In this document: positions 34,452-43,084 of the stretch, one piece after another
How the letters are laid out: each line of letters starts with the position of its first letter
Position numbering within the stretch: position 1 is the stretch's first letter
Assembly: GCF_900102345.1 (NCBI RefSeq)
Contig: NZ_FNKB01000001.1
Coordinates: 1,860,001-1,924,000 of the forward strand
Reading direction: 5' to 3'
Source of the DNA: Leucobacter chromiiresistens
Lineage (GTDB): Bacteria > Actinomycetota > Actinomycetes > Actinomycetales > Microbacteriaceae
DNA: 64,000 bases
Notes under the pieces: model-generated
Told to the model about the DNA's origin: nothing
Databases searched by the model: none
Seen by the model: the letters and a program-made list of their open reading frames with translations, nothing else
Position numbers and translations under genes: made by a program

Positions 34452-36208
34452 GAGCTGATCTCCGCATCTCCCATATAGGCCGCGATCACGGCCGGGGTGT
34501 CGAGTACTTCGGCCGTCGGCCCCTGGGCGAGCACCCGCCCGAAGTCGAGCACGGTGAGCTCCGTGCACACCGAGCGCACGAGGTCGAGGTCGTGCTCGAT
34601 GAGCACGATCGCGGTGTCGAAGCGCGAGGGGATCCGGGTCAGGCGATGCCCGAACTGCAGGTGCTCCTCATGCGACAGACCCGCCGCCGGCTCGTCGAGG
34701 ATGAGCAGCCGGGGGCCGGAGAGCACCGCGGCGGCGACCTCGACGAGTCTCCGGGTGCCGACGTCGACCGTCGACAGCGGCGTCTCGGGAGCGGGGCAGC
34801 CGAGGAACGCGAGCGCATCCGCGAGCTCGTCGTGGTCGATCGCGCGGCGCGCCACGAACCGCACGTACGCCTCGACGGTGAGCTGCGGCGGCACCCGATC
34901 CTGCTGGAAGGTGCGCCGCACCCCGCGTCGGGCGCGCCGAGTCGGCGACAGCGCGCTGATGTCGGCGCCGTCGAGCAGCGTGCGCCCGGTGTGCTGGGGG
35001 AGGAACCCCGAGACGGCGTCGACGAAGGTCGACTTGCCCGCTCCGTTCGGGCCGATGAGCCCCATGATCGACCGGGGCCGCACGGCGAGCGATACGTCGT
35101 CGAGCGCCTTGAGCGCACCGAACTGCACGCCGAGGCCCTGCACCTCGAGCACGGGCGGCGCGTCTGCGGGCACGGGCTCGGCCGCCTCGGGCACCGCGAA
35201 GACGTCGAGCACGCTGGTGCCGACCTCGGGCTGCGCCGCGTCGCGCGCCGCGGACCGGGCATCGGACCGCCTGCGGATCGCGCCGCGGATGACCTCACCG
35301 AGGTTCGAACCGCTGGTGAGCGCCTGGATGCCGAGCAGGCCGAACACGACGAAGCCCCAATCCTGCGGCACGCCCCACTTCTTCAAGAGCTCGGGCACCA
35401 CGACCCACAGGATGCCGCCGAAGATCGCCATGTCGATGAGGTAGGCGCCGCTCATCACCGCGAGGATGTACAGGGCGAGCGACTGGATCGGCGAGAAGCT
35501 CGTGGCGAACGGCAGCTGCACCTGGCCCGCGAGCAGCCCGCCCGAGACGCCGCCGAGCGCCGCACTCACCGCGAAGGCGGAGAGCTTCGCCGCCGACACG
35601 CTCCGGCCGACGGCGGCCGTGCCGCGCTCGGAGAAGGCGACCGCCTTCCAACCGCTGCCCATGCGGCTGCGCTGCAGGCCGTGCACGGCGAGCGCGCACA
35701 GCACGGTGACGATGGCCGAGAAGAAGAAGAACTCGCGGTCGCTCGAGAACGCCTCCGGGCGCTGCACGGCGATGCCGTCGGCCGCGCCGGGGAACTGGAT
35801 CTGCACGAGCATCACGTCGAAGGCGGCGGCGAAGCCGAGTGTGACGACGGCGAGGTTGACGCCGCGCAGTCGCAGCGCCGGAAGGCCGATGATGATGCCC
35901 GCGACGCCGGCGGCCGCGCCGCCCGCGACCAGCCACACGACGAAGCCGCCGGGTGCGTCGAGCGTGTTCAGCCAGGCGACCACCCACGCGCCGATCGCGG
36001 CGAACGAGAGCTGCGAGAGCGCGATGATGCCCGCCGAGCCCGTGACGACCCCCAGGCCGAGCACCGCGATGATCGCGGTGAGTGCGCTGATGCCGAGGAA
36101 GACGTAGTAGCCCGACAGGCCCGCGCTGAGCGCCCAGCCCGCGCCGATGCCGACGACCGCGACGAGCAGTGGCAGTGCGGTTCGCAGTCTGCGGTTAACG
36201 AGCGGCAT
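34448..36208 (-). CDS. Fused LivM permease-LivG ATPase of an ABC importer
   Basis: Single 586-aa polypeptide. Residues ~1-315 form a LivM-type permease of about 8-10 membrane segments, with GIIIGLPALRLRGVNLAVVTLGFA matching the LivM signature. After a Pro/Ala linker, residues ~350-586 form a LivG-type ATPase (Walker A GPNGAGKST; Walker B LLILDEPAAGLSHEE; signature degenerate, DVGTRRLVEVA). Such fusions occur in Actinobacteria but most systems keep the two separate. Overlaps livH by 14 bp and livF by 4 bp. Confidence 0.92.
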   Translation of the reverse strand: MPLVNRRLRTALPLLVAVVGIGAGWALSAGLSGYYVFLGISALTAIIAVLGLGVVTGSAGIIALSQLSFAAIGAWVVAWLNTLDAPGGFVVWLVAGGAAAGVAGIIIGLPALRLRGVNLAVVTLGFAAAFDVMLVQIQFPGAADGIAVQRPEAFSSDREFFFFSAIVTVLCALAVHGLQRSRMGSGWKAVAFSERGTAAVGRSVSAAKLSAFAVSAALGGVSGGLLAGQVQLPFATSFSPIQSLALYILAVMSGAYLIDMAIFGGILWVVVPELLKKWGVPQDWGFVVFGLLGIQALTSGSNLGEVIRGAIRRRSDARSAARDAAQPEVGTSVLDVFAVPEAAEPVPADAPPVLEVQGLGVQFGALKALDDVSLAVRPRSIMGLIGPNGAGKSTFVDAVSGFLPQHTGRTLLDGADISALSPTRRARRGVRRTFQQDRVPPQLTVEAYVRFVARRAIDHDELADALAFLGCPAPETPLSTVDVGTRRLVEVAAAVLSGPRLLILDEPAAGLSHEEHLQFGHRLTRIPSRFDTAIVLIEHDLDLVRSVCTELTVLDFGRVLAQGPTAEVLDTPAVIAAYMGDAEISS

Positions 36209-37070
36209 CCCACACCTCCTTTCGCTGCGACCAGAGCAGCAGCACGACGATGAACAGGAACGGGATGAAGTTGCGCACGAACGAGAACGCGGGGATCTGC
36301 GCGACGACGCCGGAGACCACCCCGAGCAGCAGGCCGCCGCCGACGGCGAGGTCGAGCCGGCGGAACCCGCCGAGCAGTGCCGCTGCGGATGCGGGGATGA
36401 TGAGCATGGAGAGGCTGATCGCGTCGTTGGACTGCGACGGCGCGATGACGAGGATCGTGACTGCCGAGATCGCGCCTGTGGCCGCCCAGACGCCGATGGA
36501 GAGGGGCTTCGCCGCGATGCCGATCAGCTCCGCGGTCGTGGGCCGCTCGGAGAGCGCCCGCAGCTGCGTGCCGACCGTGGTTTGCGTCAGCAGCAGGGCG
36601 CAGCCGCCGGCGACTGCGATGGCGAGGGCCACCATGATGATCGTCACCCAGCTCACGACGACGCCGGCGACCGCGAAGGCGGGGCCCGAGAGGATCGGCG
36701 CGAACGGCTGCGGCTTGTTGCCGAAGATGATGAACGAGAGCGAGATGAGCATGAGGAGCGGCGCCACGGTCATGGCCGATCGGAGCGTGACGGAGGCCTC
36801 GGCGAGCCAGGTCGCGGCGATCCATCCGATCGCGCCGTTGAGCGCCGCCCCGATGAGGACGCCGACGATCGTCGCCGCCCAGACGGGCAGCCCCAGCTCG
36901 GCGGCGAACCAGACCGCCGCGAACGCGGCGAACATGCCGGTCGCCGCCTGCGCCAAGTTGACGACGCGCACGAGGCGGCTCATGAGGGTGAGCGTCACCG
37001 CGAGCACGGCGTAGAGCCCGCCCGAGGCGAGGCCCGCGAGCGCGCCCTGGAGCAGGCCGTCGCCGCTCAT
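36195..37070 (-). CDS. livH: ABC transporter permease (LivH type)
   Basis: Inner-membrane permease of 291 aa with about 8 hydrophobic segments (GLASGGLYAVLAVTLTLMSRLVRVVNLAQAATGMFAA is the LivH N-terminus). GGAGG lies 6 nt before ATG 37070. Pairs with the LivM part of the downstream fusion to form the translocation pore. Confidence 0.9.
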   Translation of the reverse strand: MSGDGLLQGALAGLASGGLYAVLAVTLTLMSRLVRVVNLAQAATGMFAAFAAVWFAAELGLPVWAATIVGVLIGAALNGAIGWIAATWLAEASVTLRSAMTVAPLLMLISLSFIIFGNKPQPFAPILSGPAFAVAGVVVSWVTIIMVALAIAVAGGCALLLTQTTVGTQLRALSERPTTAELIGIAAKPLSIGVWAATGAISAVTILVIAPSQSNDAISLSMLIIPASAAALLGGFRRLDLAVGGGLLLGVVSGVVAQIPAFSFVRNFIPFLFIVVLLLWSQRKEVWDAAR

Positions 37071-37223
37071 GCGACGCCTCCGCGCTCGGAGTGGACGAGG
37101 TTGGTCGGACGCATGGGGCTCCTTCGCCGGTGGTGGGGGAACGGATCGGTGCGGGCGCCCGGTGCGACGGCGGAGTCGCATCGGGCACCCGGCCGCCGGC
37201 GACGGGCGCCGGCGGGGCAGCGG

Positions 37224-38402
37224 TCAGCTGCTCGGGATCAGCCAGTCGTCGGCCGACTGCTTCCAGGCGCGGGTGCCCGACTCCAGCACGACCGGCCAGC
37301 CGCCCGGGGTGTACTCCTGCGCCGCGACCTCGTCGAACTGGTAGGGGGCGGCGACCATCGGGTTCTCGATCGGATCCATTCCGTGCAGCGCTTCCGCGAC
37401 GGTCTCGCGGGTGATGTCGCCCTCCATCCCCGAGAGCACCTCCACGAGGTGCGTCGCCGCGAGGTAGCCGCCCTGGCTGAACGAGGTGAGGGCGATGTCG
37501 TTCTCCTCCATCAGCGACTTCTAGTCGGCGTTGATCTCGTTGTCCTCGGTGAAGGGGTAGAACTCGGCGGGCACGTGCACGCCCGCCCCCGTCCAGTCGA
37601 GGGCGGAGGCGAAGTTCTCGCTGTACACGCTGGTGAGGAACAGGAAGGTGACGTCGTCCCACCCCTGCGCCTGCGCCGCCTTCACCTGGCCGATCGCATC
37701 CGGTTCGATGCCGTTCACGGCGATCGCCGAGCAGCCCGCGTTCTTCGCCTTCACGATGTACGGCGTGTAGTCCGAGCCGCCGTAGGGCAGGCTGTCGTCG
37801 ACGAGCAGCGGCTCCTCGCCGGTGATCTCCGTCCACTTCTCGACGCCCGCGAGGTACGAGGGCTTCGTCGATCCCGCGATCTCGAGCAGCACGCAGATGT
37901 CATCGAGACCGAGGTTCTCGGAGCCGTTGAGGAGCGTGAGGGTCATGTCGTTGAACGGGCCCAGATTGGCGGGCGCGATGTTGGGGGAGTCGAAGCAGCC
38001 GGTGTCGACGCCGATTCCGGGCATCGACAGCACGTTCTCCTGGGCGTAGTACTCCTGGTTGATCTCGCACTCGATGAGCGAGGCTCCGCCGACCAGCGCC
38101 ACCACCTCGTCGCTGCCCACGAGCTGTCGGGCGGCCGCTGTCGCGGAGGCGGGGTCGCCCTTGTCGTCGACGGTCGTGTACTCGATCTGGCGGCCGTCGA
38201 TGCCGCCGTCCGCGTTCACGCGGTCGAATACGGCCTGGGCCGCGGCGCTCGCCTCGGGGAACGTCGCCGCCCCGCTCAGGGTGTTGACGGAGCCGAGCTT
38301 GATGGGGGCGCCGTCGCCGCCATCGCCGCCGCCGGCGCAGCCGGTGAGCGCGAGTGCGGCGGTCGCGGCGAGCGCTGCGACCGCGGTGATGCGTCTCTGC
38401 AT
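37224..38402 (-). pseudogene. livK: ABC transporter substrate-binding lipoprotein (LivK type) interrupted by an amber codon
   Basis: A 392-codon frame for a type I periplasmic-binding lipoprotein: signal with lipobox LALTGC (Cys22), then IKLGSVNTLSG and YTTVDDKGDPASA. At codon 294 the frame has TAG (37521-37523, minus strand) between NEINAD and KSLMEEND, where a Tyr codon would fit. The remaining 98 codons stay in frame and keep family features (FSQGGYLAATHLVE; WKQSADDWL). A single base change explains it. Translation would give a 293-aa protein lacking part of the C-terminal lobe. It is either a recent nonsense mutation, a sequencing error or a suppressed stop. GAGAGGA precedes the ATG. Confidence 0.88.
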
Positions 38403-38500
38403 GGTGTGTCCTCTCGAACGGATGGGGTGGAGGTGGAGCAGCGCCGCGCTGCGGGAGCTGCGGGTCTGGGGAGCCGGGGCGCGGATCGGGCCGCGAGCGG

Positions 38501-39337
38501 TCACACCGGCTGGGCGTCGGGGTAGACCACCCTCCCGAGCGGGATGATGTGCCCGCCGGCGCGCGAGTGCTCCGCCCCGCCGGCGCCCGTGATGCCGAGG
38601 AACACGCCGGTCGTGCGGCGCGCGCTGCCGAGATCGTGCAGCCACACGCTCGCGACCGCGATCCGGAACTCGCGGAAGCAGAAGAGGTAGAGGTCGTCGT
38701 CGAAGCGCCACACGGTCGACAGGTCGGTGTCGCCGTGCCCGCGCTGCACGCCCTCGATGCACTGCCAGGCGTAGCGCTGGCTCGACAGGTACACGTGCTC
38801 GTAGAGGTGGTGCGGGCTGTACCGGTACAGGTTGCGGGTGCCGATCAGATCGCGCGACGGGCCCGGGGCGTCGCCGGTGGGGGCTCCGGCGCCCGTGACC
38901 GCCGACCAGAACGTCTGCCCCACTCGCGGGGCGCCCGCGCTCTCGCGCTCCGCGATGCGGGAGTGCACCACCAGCGCGCGGTGCGTCGTCTCCGAGTAGA
39001 TCACCGTCACCGATTCGCGCGCTCGGGAGACGAGCGGCAGATTGACGAACACGACGTCGTCGCGCACGCGCACCGCATCGACGGGGTCGCGGAGCTCGCC
39101 GCCGAGCCCGCCCGACTCGGCGAGCGGCCCCTCCGCGCTCCACACGGCCTCCTCGCCGTCGAACGCGACGCGCAGCGTCGAGCCGTCGTCGAGCGTCAGC
39201 TCGAGCCGCGCGCCCGAGAGGTCGGCGTTCTCGAGTCGGTAGGTGTCGATGCCCGCTGCGAACTCGTCGTAGCTGCGCCAGTCATCGGCATCCGCCGTCG
39301 TCGGTGCGGTCCGTGCCGGTTCGTGCTGCGAGGTCAT
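38501..39337 (-). CDS. moaF: MoaF-family protein
   Basis: Protein of 278 aa matching MoaF, with an N-terminal lipocalin-like domain (WRSYDEFAAGIDTYRLENADLSGARLEL) and a C-terminal domain (DLIGTRNLYRYSPHHLYEHVYLSSQRYAWQCIEG). In Klebsiella moaF belongs to the monoamine (tyramine) regulon; its molecular function is unknown. Here it heads the liv-type transporter operon and lies downstream of a FeaR-like AraC regulator, supporting a link to aromatic amines. Confidence 0.82.
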   Translation of the reverse strand: MTSQHEPARTAPTTADADDWRSYDEFAAGIDTYRLENADLSGARLELTLDDGSTLRVAFDGEEAVWSAEGPLAESGGLGGELRDPVDAVRVRDDVVFVNLPLVSRARESVTVIYSETTHRALVVHSRIAERESAGAPRVGQTFWSAVTGAGAPTGDAPGPSRDLIGTRNLYRYSPHHLYEHVYLSSQRYAWQCIEGVQRGHGDTDLSTVWRFDDDLYLFCFREFRIAVASVWLHDLGSARRTTGVFLGITGAGGAEHSRAGGHIIPLGRVVYPDAQPV

Positions 39338-39532
39338 CTGCCGCTCCTTCGATCGCGCGGGGCGTCGGGATGCGGCCGGCCGCGGGCGGCCGTTCGCGGG
39401 CTCCCTCGCCCGTCATCGCTCTCACTGTAAGCAGGGCGGAAGCGTCGCCGGCGGGCGGCCGGCATGGTCGGCGGTGTGAGTCAACAGCCGTTCGCTCGGG
39501 GTCAACGCGCAGCGGACCTCGGGCGGAGGCGG

Positions 39533-40495
39533 CTACCTGCGGCGCAGCTCGCTCGGCGAGATCCCGAAGGCGCTCTTGAAGACCCGGCTGAAGTGCGCCG
39601 CATCGGTGAACCCCCACCGCGCCGCGATCATCGACACCGTGCGATCCTGCAGCACCGGATCGCGGAGGTCGGCGCGGCACCGGTCGAGGCGTCGCTCGCG
39701 GATCCACGTCGACACCGTGGTCTCCGCGCCCCGGAACAGCGAGTGGAGGTGGCGCGTGGAGATGTAGTGGGCCGCCGCGATGCTGTTCGGCGACAGATCC
39801 TGATCGCCGAGGTGCAGCTCGATGTAGGCGGTGATCTTCTGGAGCAGGAGCTGGTGGGGGTCGCGCTGGGCCGGGTCGGCGTCGAGGATGCTCGAGAAGA
39901 GCGTGCTCATCAGGTCGAGGCTGGTGTGCGCGAGCTTGGCGCGCACCCGGGAGTCGAGCGAGGCGAGCTGCGCGGGGAACTGCGACAGGAACGCGGTGAC
40001 CACCGGGGCGAGCCCGTTGTGCTCGCGGCCCAGCGACACGGCGGTGAGCTGCTCCGTGAAGGGGATCGGCAGATCGACGCGGTCCTTCGGGAACATCATG
40101 ATGAGGTTGCGGAAGTCCTCGCCGAACAGCAGCGAGTAGGGGCGCGAGGTGTCGTAGACGGAGAGATCGCCCGGGCGCATGACGACCTCGCGGCCGTCCT
40201 GCACGAGGATGCTGCTGCCCGAGAGCAGCAGGCTCACCTTGTAGTACCCGCTGCCGCCGTCCGCGATGGTCTCGGGGGTGCGCTCGACGAGGTGCGGGCG
40301 CGCGGCGACCTCGGTGAAGACCACGTCGTCGGCGTCTGCGGAGATCATGCGCGCGGAGAACGGGCCCGCGTACTCGGTCGAGACACGCAGGGGCACGAAC
40401 GACGACGCGACCATGTCGCGGAACGTGCCCAGGTCGGGCGCCAGCGCGCGAGGTGCGCTGCGGCGCGCATCACCCGATGCGGTTGCGTTCGTCAT
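39533..40495 (-). CDS. AraC family regulator, FeaR-like
   Basis: Regulator of 320 aa. The N-terminal ~200 residues resemble the AraC-binding-like domain of FeaR/NphR-type regulators (YKVSLLLSGSSILVQDGREVVMRPGDLSVYDTSRPY). Two HTH motifs follow at ~220-320 (SIAAAHYISTRHLHSLFRG; IAARWGFTDAAHFSRVFKSAFGISPSELRR). ATG 40495 is preferred: GGAGG lies 8 nt upstream. FeaR controls tyramine/phenylethylamine oxidation in enterobacteria. Adjacent moaF suggests a similar signal. Confidence 0.87.
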   Translation of the reverse strand: MTNATASGDARRSAPRALAPDLGTFRDMVASSFVPLRVSTEYAGPFSARMISADADDVVFTEVAARPHLVERTPETIADGGSGYYKVSLLLSGSSILVQDGREVVMRPGDLSVYDTSRPYSLLFGEDFRNLIMMFPKDRVDLPIPFTEQLTAVSLGREHNGLAPVVTAFLSQFPAQLASLDSRVRAKLAHTSLDLMSTLFSSILDADPAQRDPHQLLLQKITAYIELHLGDQDLSPNSIAAAHYISTRHLHSLFRGAETTVSTWIRERRLDRCRADLRDPVLQDRTVSMIAARWGFTDAAHFSRVFKSAFGISPSELRRR

Positions 40496-40610
40496 GTGTG
40501 ATCCCTCCGACTTCACTGGCGGTTGTCACCGGCGCCCGGGGAGGCGGCACCGGAATCGCGTCGTCGCTCTCGGCGATTCGCGCGGCGATTCACTTCGAGA
40601 GGATACACCT

Positions 40611-41885
40611 TCAGCCGCGCACGACCCCGAGCGATTCCTCGAGGGCGTCGAGCAGGATCGGCAGCTCCGCCGCGCCGAACGCGAGCGGCGGCCGCACCTT
40701 CAGCACGTTCCGGTCGCGCCCGATGCGCGAGATGAGCACCCTTCGCGACTTCATCTCCTCCACGACCCGCACTGCGAGCTCCGGCGCGGGAGCGCCGTCG
40801 ACGGCGAAGTCGAGGCCGAGGAACATGCCGGTGCCCTTCGCGGCGCGCACGAACTCGTGCCGCTCGGCCAGCGCCTCGAGCCGGGCGCGCGCCTGCAGGC
40901 CGAGAACGCGCGCCTGCTCGCGGAGCCCGCGATCCTCCATCTCGAGCAGCACGGCCTCGCCCACCGCTGCCGAGACGGGATTGCCGGCGAAGGTGTTGAA
41001 GAACTCGTTGCGCGATCCGAACGCGTCGAGCACGCCCTCGCTCGTGACGACGGCCGACATCGGGTGCCCATTGCCCATCGGCTTGCCCATCGTCACGAGG
41101 TCGGGTGCGAGCCCCGCGTACTCGTGCCCCCACATGTGACTGCCGGTGCGGCCGAAGCCGCTCTGCACCTCGTCGGCGATGACGAACCCGCCCGCGGCGC
41201 GCACCCGATCGGCGATGCCCGTGAGCAGGCCCCGGGGAACGCGGGGCATGCCCTCCGTGGAGAAGAGCGGATCGAAGAGGCAGGCCGCGACGCCGAACCC
41301 GGCCTCCTGCAGCGAGGCGATCGCCGCATCCACCTGCGCGAGGGCGTCGGCGAGCACGGCGGGCTCGGGCCGCGCGTCGCGGTCGAGGTCGGGGATGCGG
41401 ATCGCGCGCACATGCGCGCCGAGGGGCTCGCGGGTCTCGAGGCCCGTCGTCATCTCGGCGAGCGCGATGGTGGTGCCGTGATAGCTGTAATCGGAGACCA
41501 GCACGCCCGTCGCGCCCGAGAGCTGCCGCGAGATGCGCAGCGCCAGCTCGTTCGCCTCGGAGCCCGAGTTGCCGAAGAACACCCGGTCGAGGTCGCCCGC
41601 GAACGTCGCGAGCAGCCGCTCGGAGTAGTCGATCACGCGCTCGTTGAGGTACCGGGTGTGCACGTTGAGCGTGGCCGCCTGATCGGCGAGCGCGCGCACC
41701 ACGCGCTCGTTCGCGTGCCCCACGTGCGGCACGTTGTTGTACCCGTCGAGGTAGCGATCGCCGGAGGCCTCGGTGAACCAGACGCCCCGCGCCGAGACGA
41801 AGTGCAGCGGCTCGCGGTAGAAGAGCGGGGAGTAGGGGCCGATCGTGCGGTTGCGGCGGGCGATGAGGTCGGCGGTGGAAGACAT
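40611..41885 (-). CDS. Class III aminotransferase-family phospho-lyase (AGXT2L-like)
   Basis: PLP enzyme of 424 aa. The cofactor lysine is K268 in VTMGKPMGNGHP and the pyridine Asp is D238 in IADEVQSGFG. LDGYNNVPHVGH, FGNSGSEANELALR and FFNTFAGNPVSAAVGEAVL closely resemble ethanolamine-phosphate / phosphohydroxylysine phospho-lyases, class III members that eliminate ammonia and phosphate from a phosphorylated amino alcohol to give an aldehyde. An APH-type kinase gene immediately upstream fits this better than a plain transaminase. Ordinary aminotransferase activity remains possible. Confidence 0.82.
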   Translation of the reverse strand: MSSTADLIARRNRTIGPYSPLFYREPLHFVSARGVWFTEASGDRYLDGYNNVPHVGHANERVVRALADQAATLNVHTRYLNERVIDYSERLLATFAGDLDRVFFGNSGSEANELALRISRQLSGATGVLVSDYSYHGTTIALAEMTTGLETREPLGAHVRAIRIPDLDRDARPEPAVLADALAQVDAAIASLQEAGFGVAACLFDPLFSTEGMPRVPRGLLTGIADRVRAAGGFVIADEVQSGFGRTGSHMWGHEYAGLAPDLVTMGKPMGNGHPMSAVVTSEGVLDAFGSRNEFFNTFAGNPVSAAVGEAVLLEMEDRGLREQARVLGLQARARLEALAERHEFVRAAKGTGMFLGLDFAVDGAPAPELAVRVVEEMKSRRVLISRIGRDRNVLKVRPPLAFGAAELPILLDALEESLGVVRG

Positions 41886-41915
41886 GGGGTCCTATCGGGA
41901 TCGAGGGTGCGGCGC

Positions 41916-41940
41916 GGGTGCGGGTGCGGGACTGCGGGGG
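41916..41940 (+). other. G-quadruplex-forming motif between kinase and phospho-lyase genes
   Basis: Four G-runs with loops TGC, TGC and ACTGC lie on the plus strand, the template strand for this operon, 31 bp upstream of the phospho-lyase start. The surrounding 85-bp gap is otherwise G-rich filler. Confidence 0.4.
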
Positions 41941-41970
41941 CGCGGGGCGGTGGGCGGCGGGCGGGTTCGG

Positions 41971-42972
41971 TCAGTCTTCGAGGAGGCGCCGGGCGAGACG
42001 GACCACGTGCGGCAGCACCGTGCCGGCGTGCCACTCGGCGGTGGGCTCGCCGCGACGATCCGCGGACCAGCCGAGGTAGGTGAGCCCGCGGGCGAGGAGG
42101 ATCGCCGGGAACACGTCGTGATCGGCGGCGTCGAGCGGCCGCACGGACTCGTACCCCGCGAAGAGCGCGGCGCGGTACTCCGTCGCGCGCGGGTGCGGGG
42201 TGAAGAAGTAGAGGGCGGTGGCGAGGTCGAACAGGTGCCACCCCGCCGCGAAGTCGTCGAAGTCGATGATCACGAGCCCCGTATCGGTGCGGAGCACGTT
42301 CTCGGGGGTGAGGTCGGCGTGGATCGGGCCGAAGCGATGGGCGGGGGTGCCGTAGGCGTCGAGCCGCGCGCGCACCCGCTCGATCGCCCGGGCGACGAGC
42401 GCGCGATCCTCGCCCGCGAGCTCGGCGAGTCGGAGCGGATCGCCCCAGGCGGGCTCGCTCCCGATCAAACCCTCGAGATCCCAGTCGTCGCGCGGCACCG
42501 CCATCGCGTACCCGGAGCGCTCGGTCGCGGCGTGCAGCTCGCCGAGGAGCCGCCCGAGCCGACTGAAATCGGCGGGGTCGAGGTCGGCGGTGCCCGCCAC
42601 CGCCGAGCGCTCGTCGCCGAACATCCCCGTGTTCGGGATCAGCCGCTGCAGATCGACCTGGTGGGGGCCGCCCGTGCTCGCGTCGCCCACGACGACGAAT
42701 CCGCTGCCGTTCGGCGCGGGGATGACCTCGGGCACCGACACCCCCTCGGCGTGGAGCGCACGCACGAAGTCGAGTTCGCAGGCGAGCTCCGCGTCGGAGT
42801 GGTAGCCGCGCCGATGTACCCGGACGACGTACGCCAGCCCGTCGACGTCGAGGCGGTAGACGAAGTTCTCCCGGTTCTTCAGCAGCACCAGCGGCGCGGC
42901 GGCGTCGAACCCCCACTCCGCGAGGGCAGCGCGGGCGAGGCCCTCGGCGATCTCGAGCGTCACTGCGGGCAT
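41971..42972 (-). CDS. Phosphotransferase (APH/hydroxylysine-kinase-like)
   Basis: Kinase-fold protein of 333 aa in the aminoglycoside phosphotransferase/choline kinase superfamily. The ATP-site region is VLLKNRENFVYRLDVDGLAYVVRVHR, the catalytic loop GPIHADLTPENVL (HxDxxxxN) and the metal motif IIDFDDFAAGWHLFDLA. It is more like small-molecule kinases such as hydroxylysine kinase than antibiotic-resistance enzymes. It precedes the phospho-lyase gene on the same strand, suggesting it phosphorylates the hydroxyl of an amino alcohol before elimination. The divergent TetR and operator imply inducible expression. Confidence 0.83.
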   Translation of the reverse strand: MPAVTLEIAEGLARAALAEWGFDAAAPLVLLKNRENFVYRLDVDGLAYVVRVHRRGYHSDAELACELDFVRALHAEGVSVPEVIPAPNGSGFVVVGDASTGGPHQVDLQRLIPNTGMFGDERSAVAGTADLDPADFSRLGRLLGELHAATERSGYAMAVPRDDWDLEGLIGSEPAWGDPLRLAELAGEDRALVARAIERVRARLDAYGTPAHRFGPIHADLTPENVLRTDTGLVIIDFDDFAAGWHLFDLATALYFFTPHPRATEYRAALFAGYESVRPLDAADHDVFPAILLARGLTYLGWSADRRGEPTAEWHAGTVLPHVVRLARRLLED

Positions 42973-43025
42973 CGGCGTCCTTCCATCGGGGCTCGCGGGG
43001 GGCTCCGACCGCGATCTGTACTCAG

Positions 43026-43054
43026 AGTATAGAAACTATACGCAGCGTTCACAA
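43026..43054 (-). promoter_or_regulatory. Promoter of the kinase/phospho-lyase operon
   Basis: On the minus strand, TTGTGA (43054-43049) and TATACT (43031-43026) are 17 nt apart. The -10 lies inside the TetR-type dyad, so repressor binding would block it. Confidence 0.6.
43027..43041. promoter_or_regulatory. TetR-type operator in the kinase/tetR gap
   Basis: GTATAG-AAA-CTATAC is a perfect 6-bp inverted repeat with 3-bp spacer, overlapping the kinase -10 and lying 6 bp upstream of the tetR -35. AT-rich sequence stands out from the local GC-rich background. Confidence 0.7.
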
Positions 43055-43077
43055 GTGGGGTCCGGGCTTTGTAGACT
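43048..43077 (+). promoter_or_regulatory. Promoter of the tetR gene (leaderless)
   Basis: TTCACA (43048-43053) and TAGACT (43072-43077) are 18 nt apart. Initiation ~8 nt further on would fall at the GTG start (43085), giving a leaderless mRNA. Its -35 overlaps the -35 of the opposite promoter. Confidence 0.55.
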
Positions 43078-43084
43078 GGTGCCC

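Noticed and set aside
37521..37523. Pyrrolysine or programmed read-through at the LivK amber codon
   Set aside because: No pyl genes or stimulatory hairpin are visible; a point mutation or sequencing error is simpler.
38403..39143. Upstream extension of the LivK-type frame into moaF
   Set aside because: The lipoprotein signal peptide starts at 38402, and the extension overlaps moaF in the same direction but another frame.
41971..42972. Aminoglycoside antibiotic-resistance gene
   Set aside because: The APH fold is shared with metabolic kinases, and the linkage to a phospho-lyase gene favours amino-alcohol metabolism.
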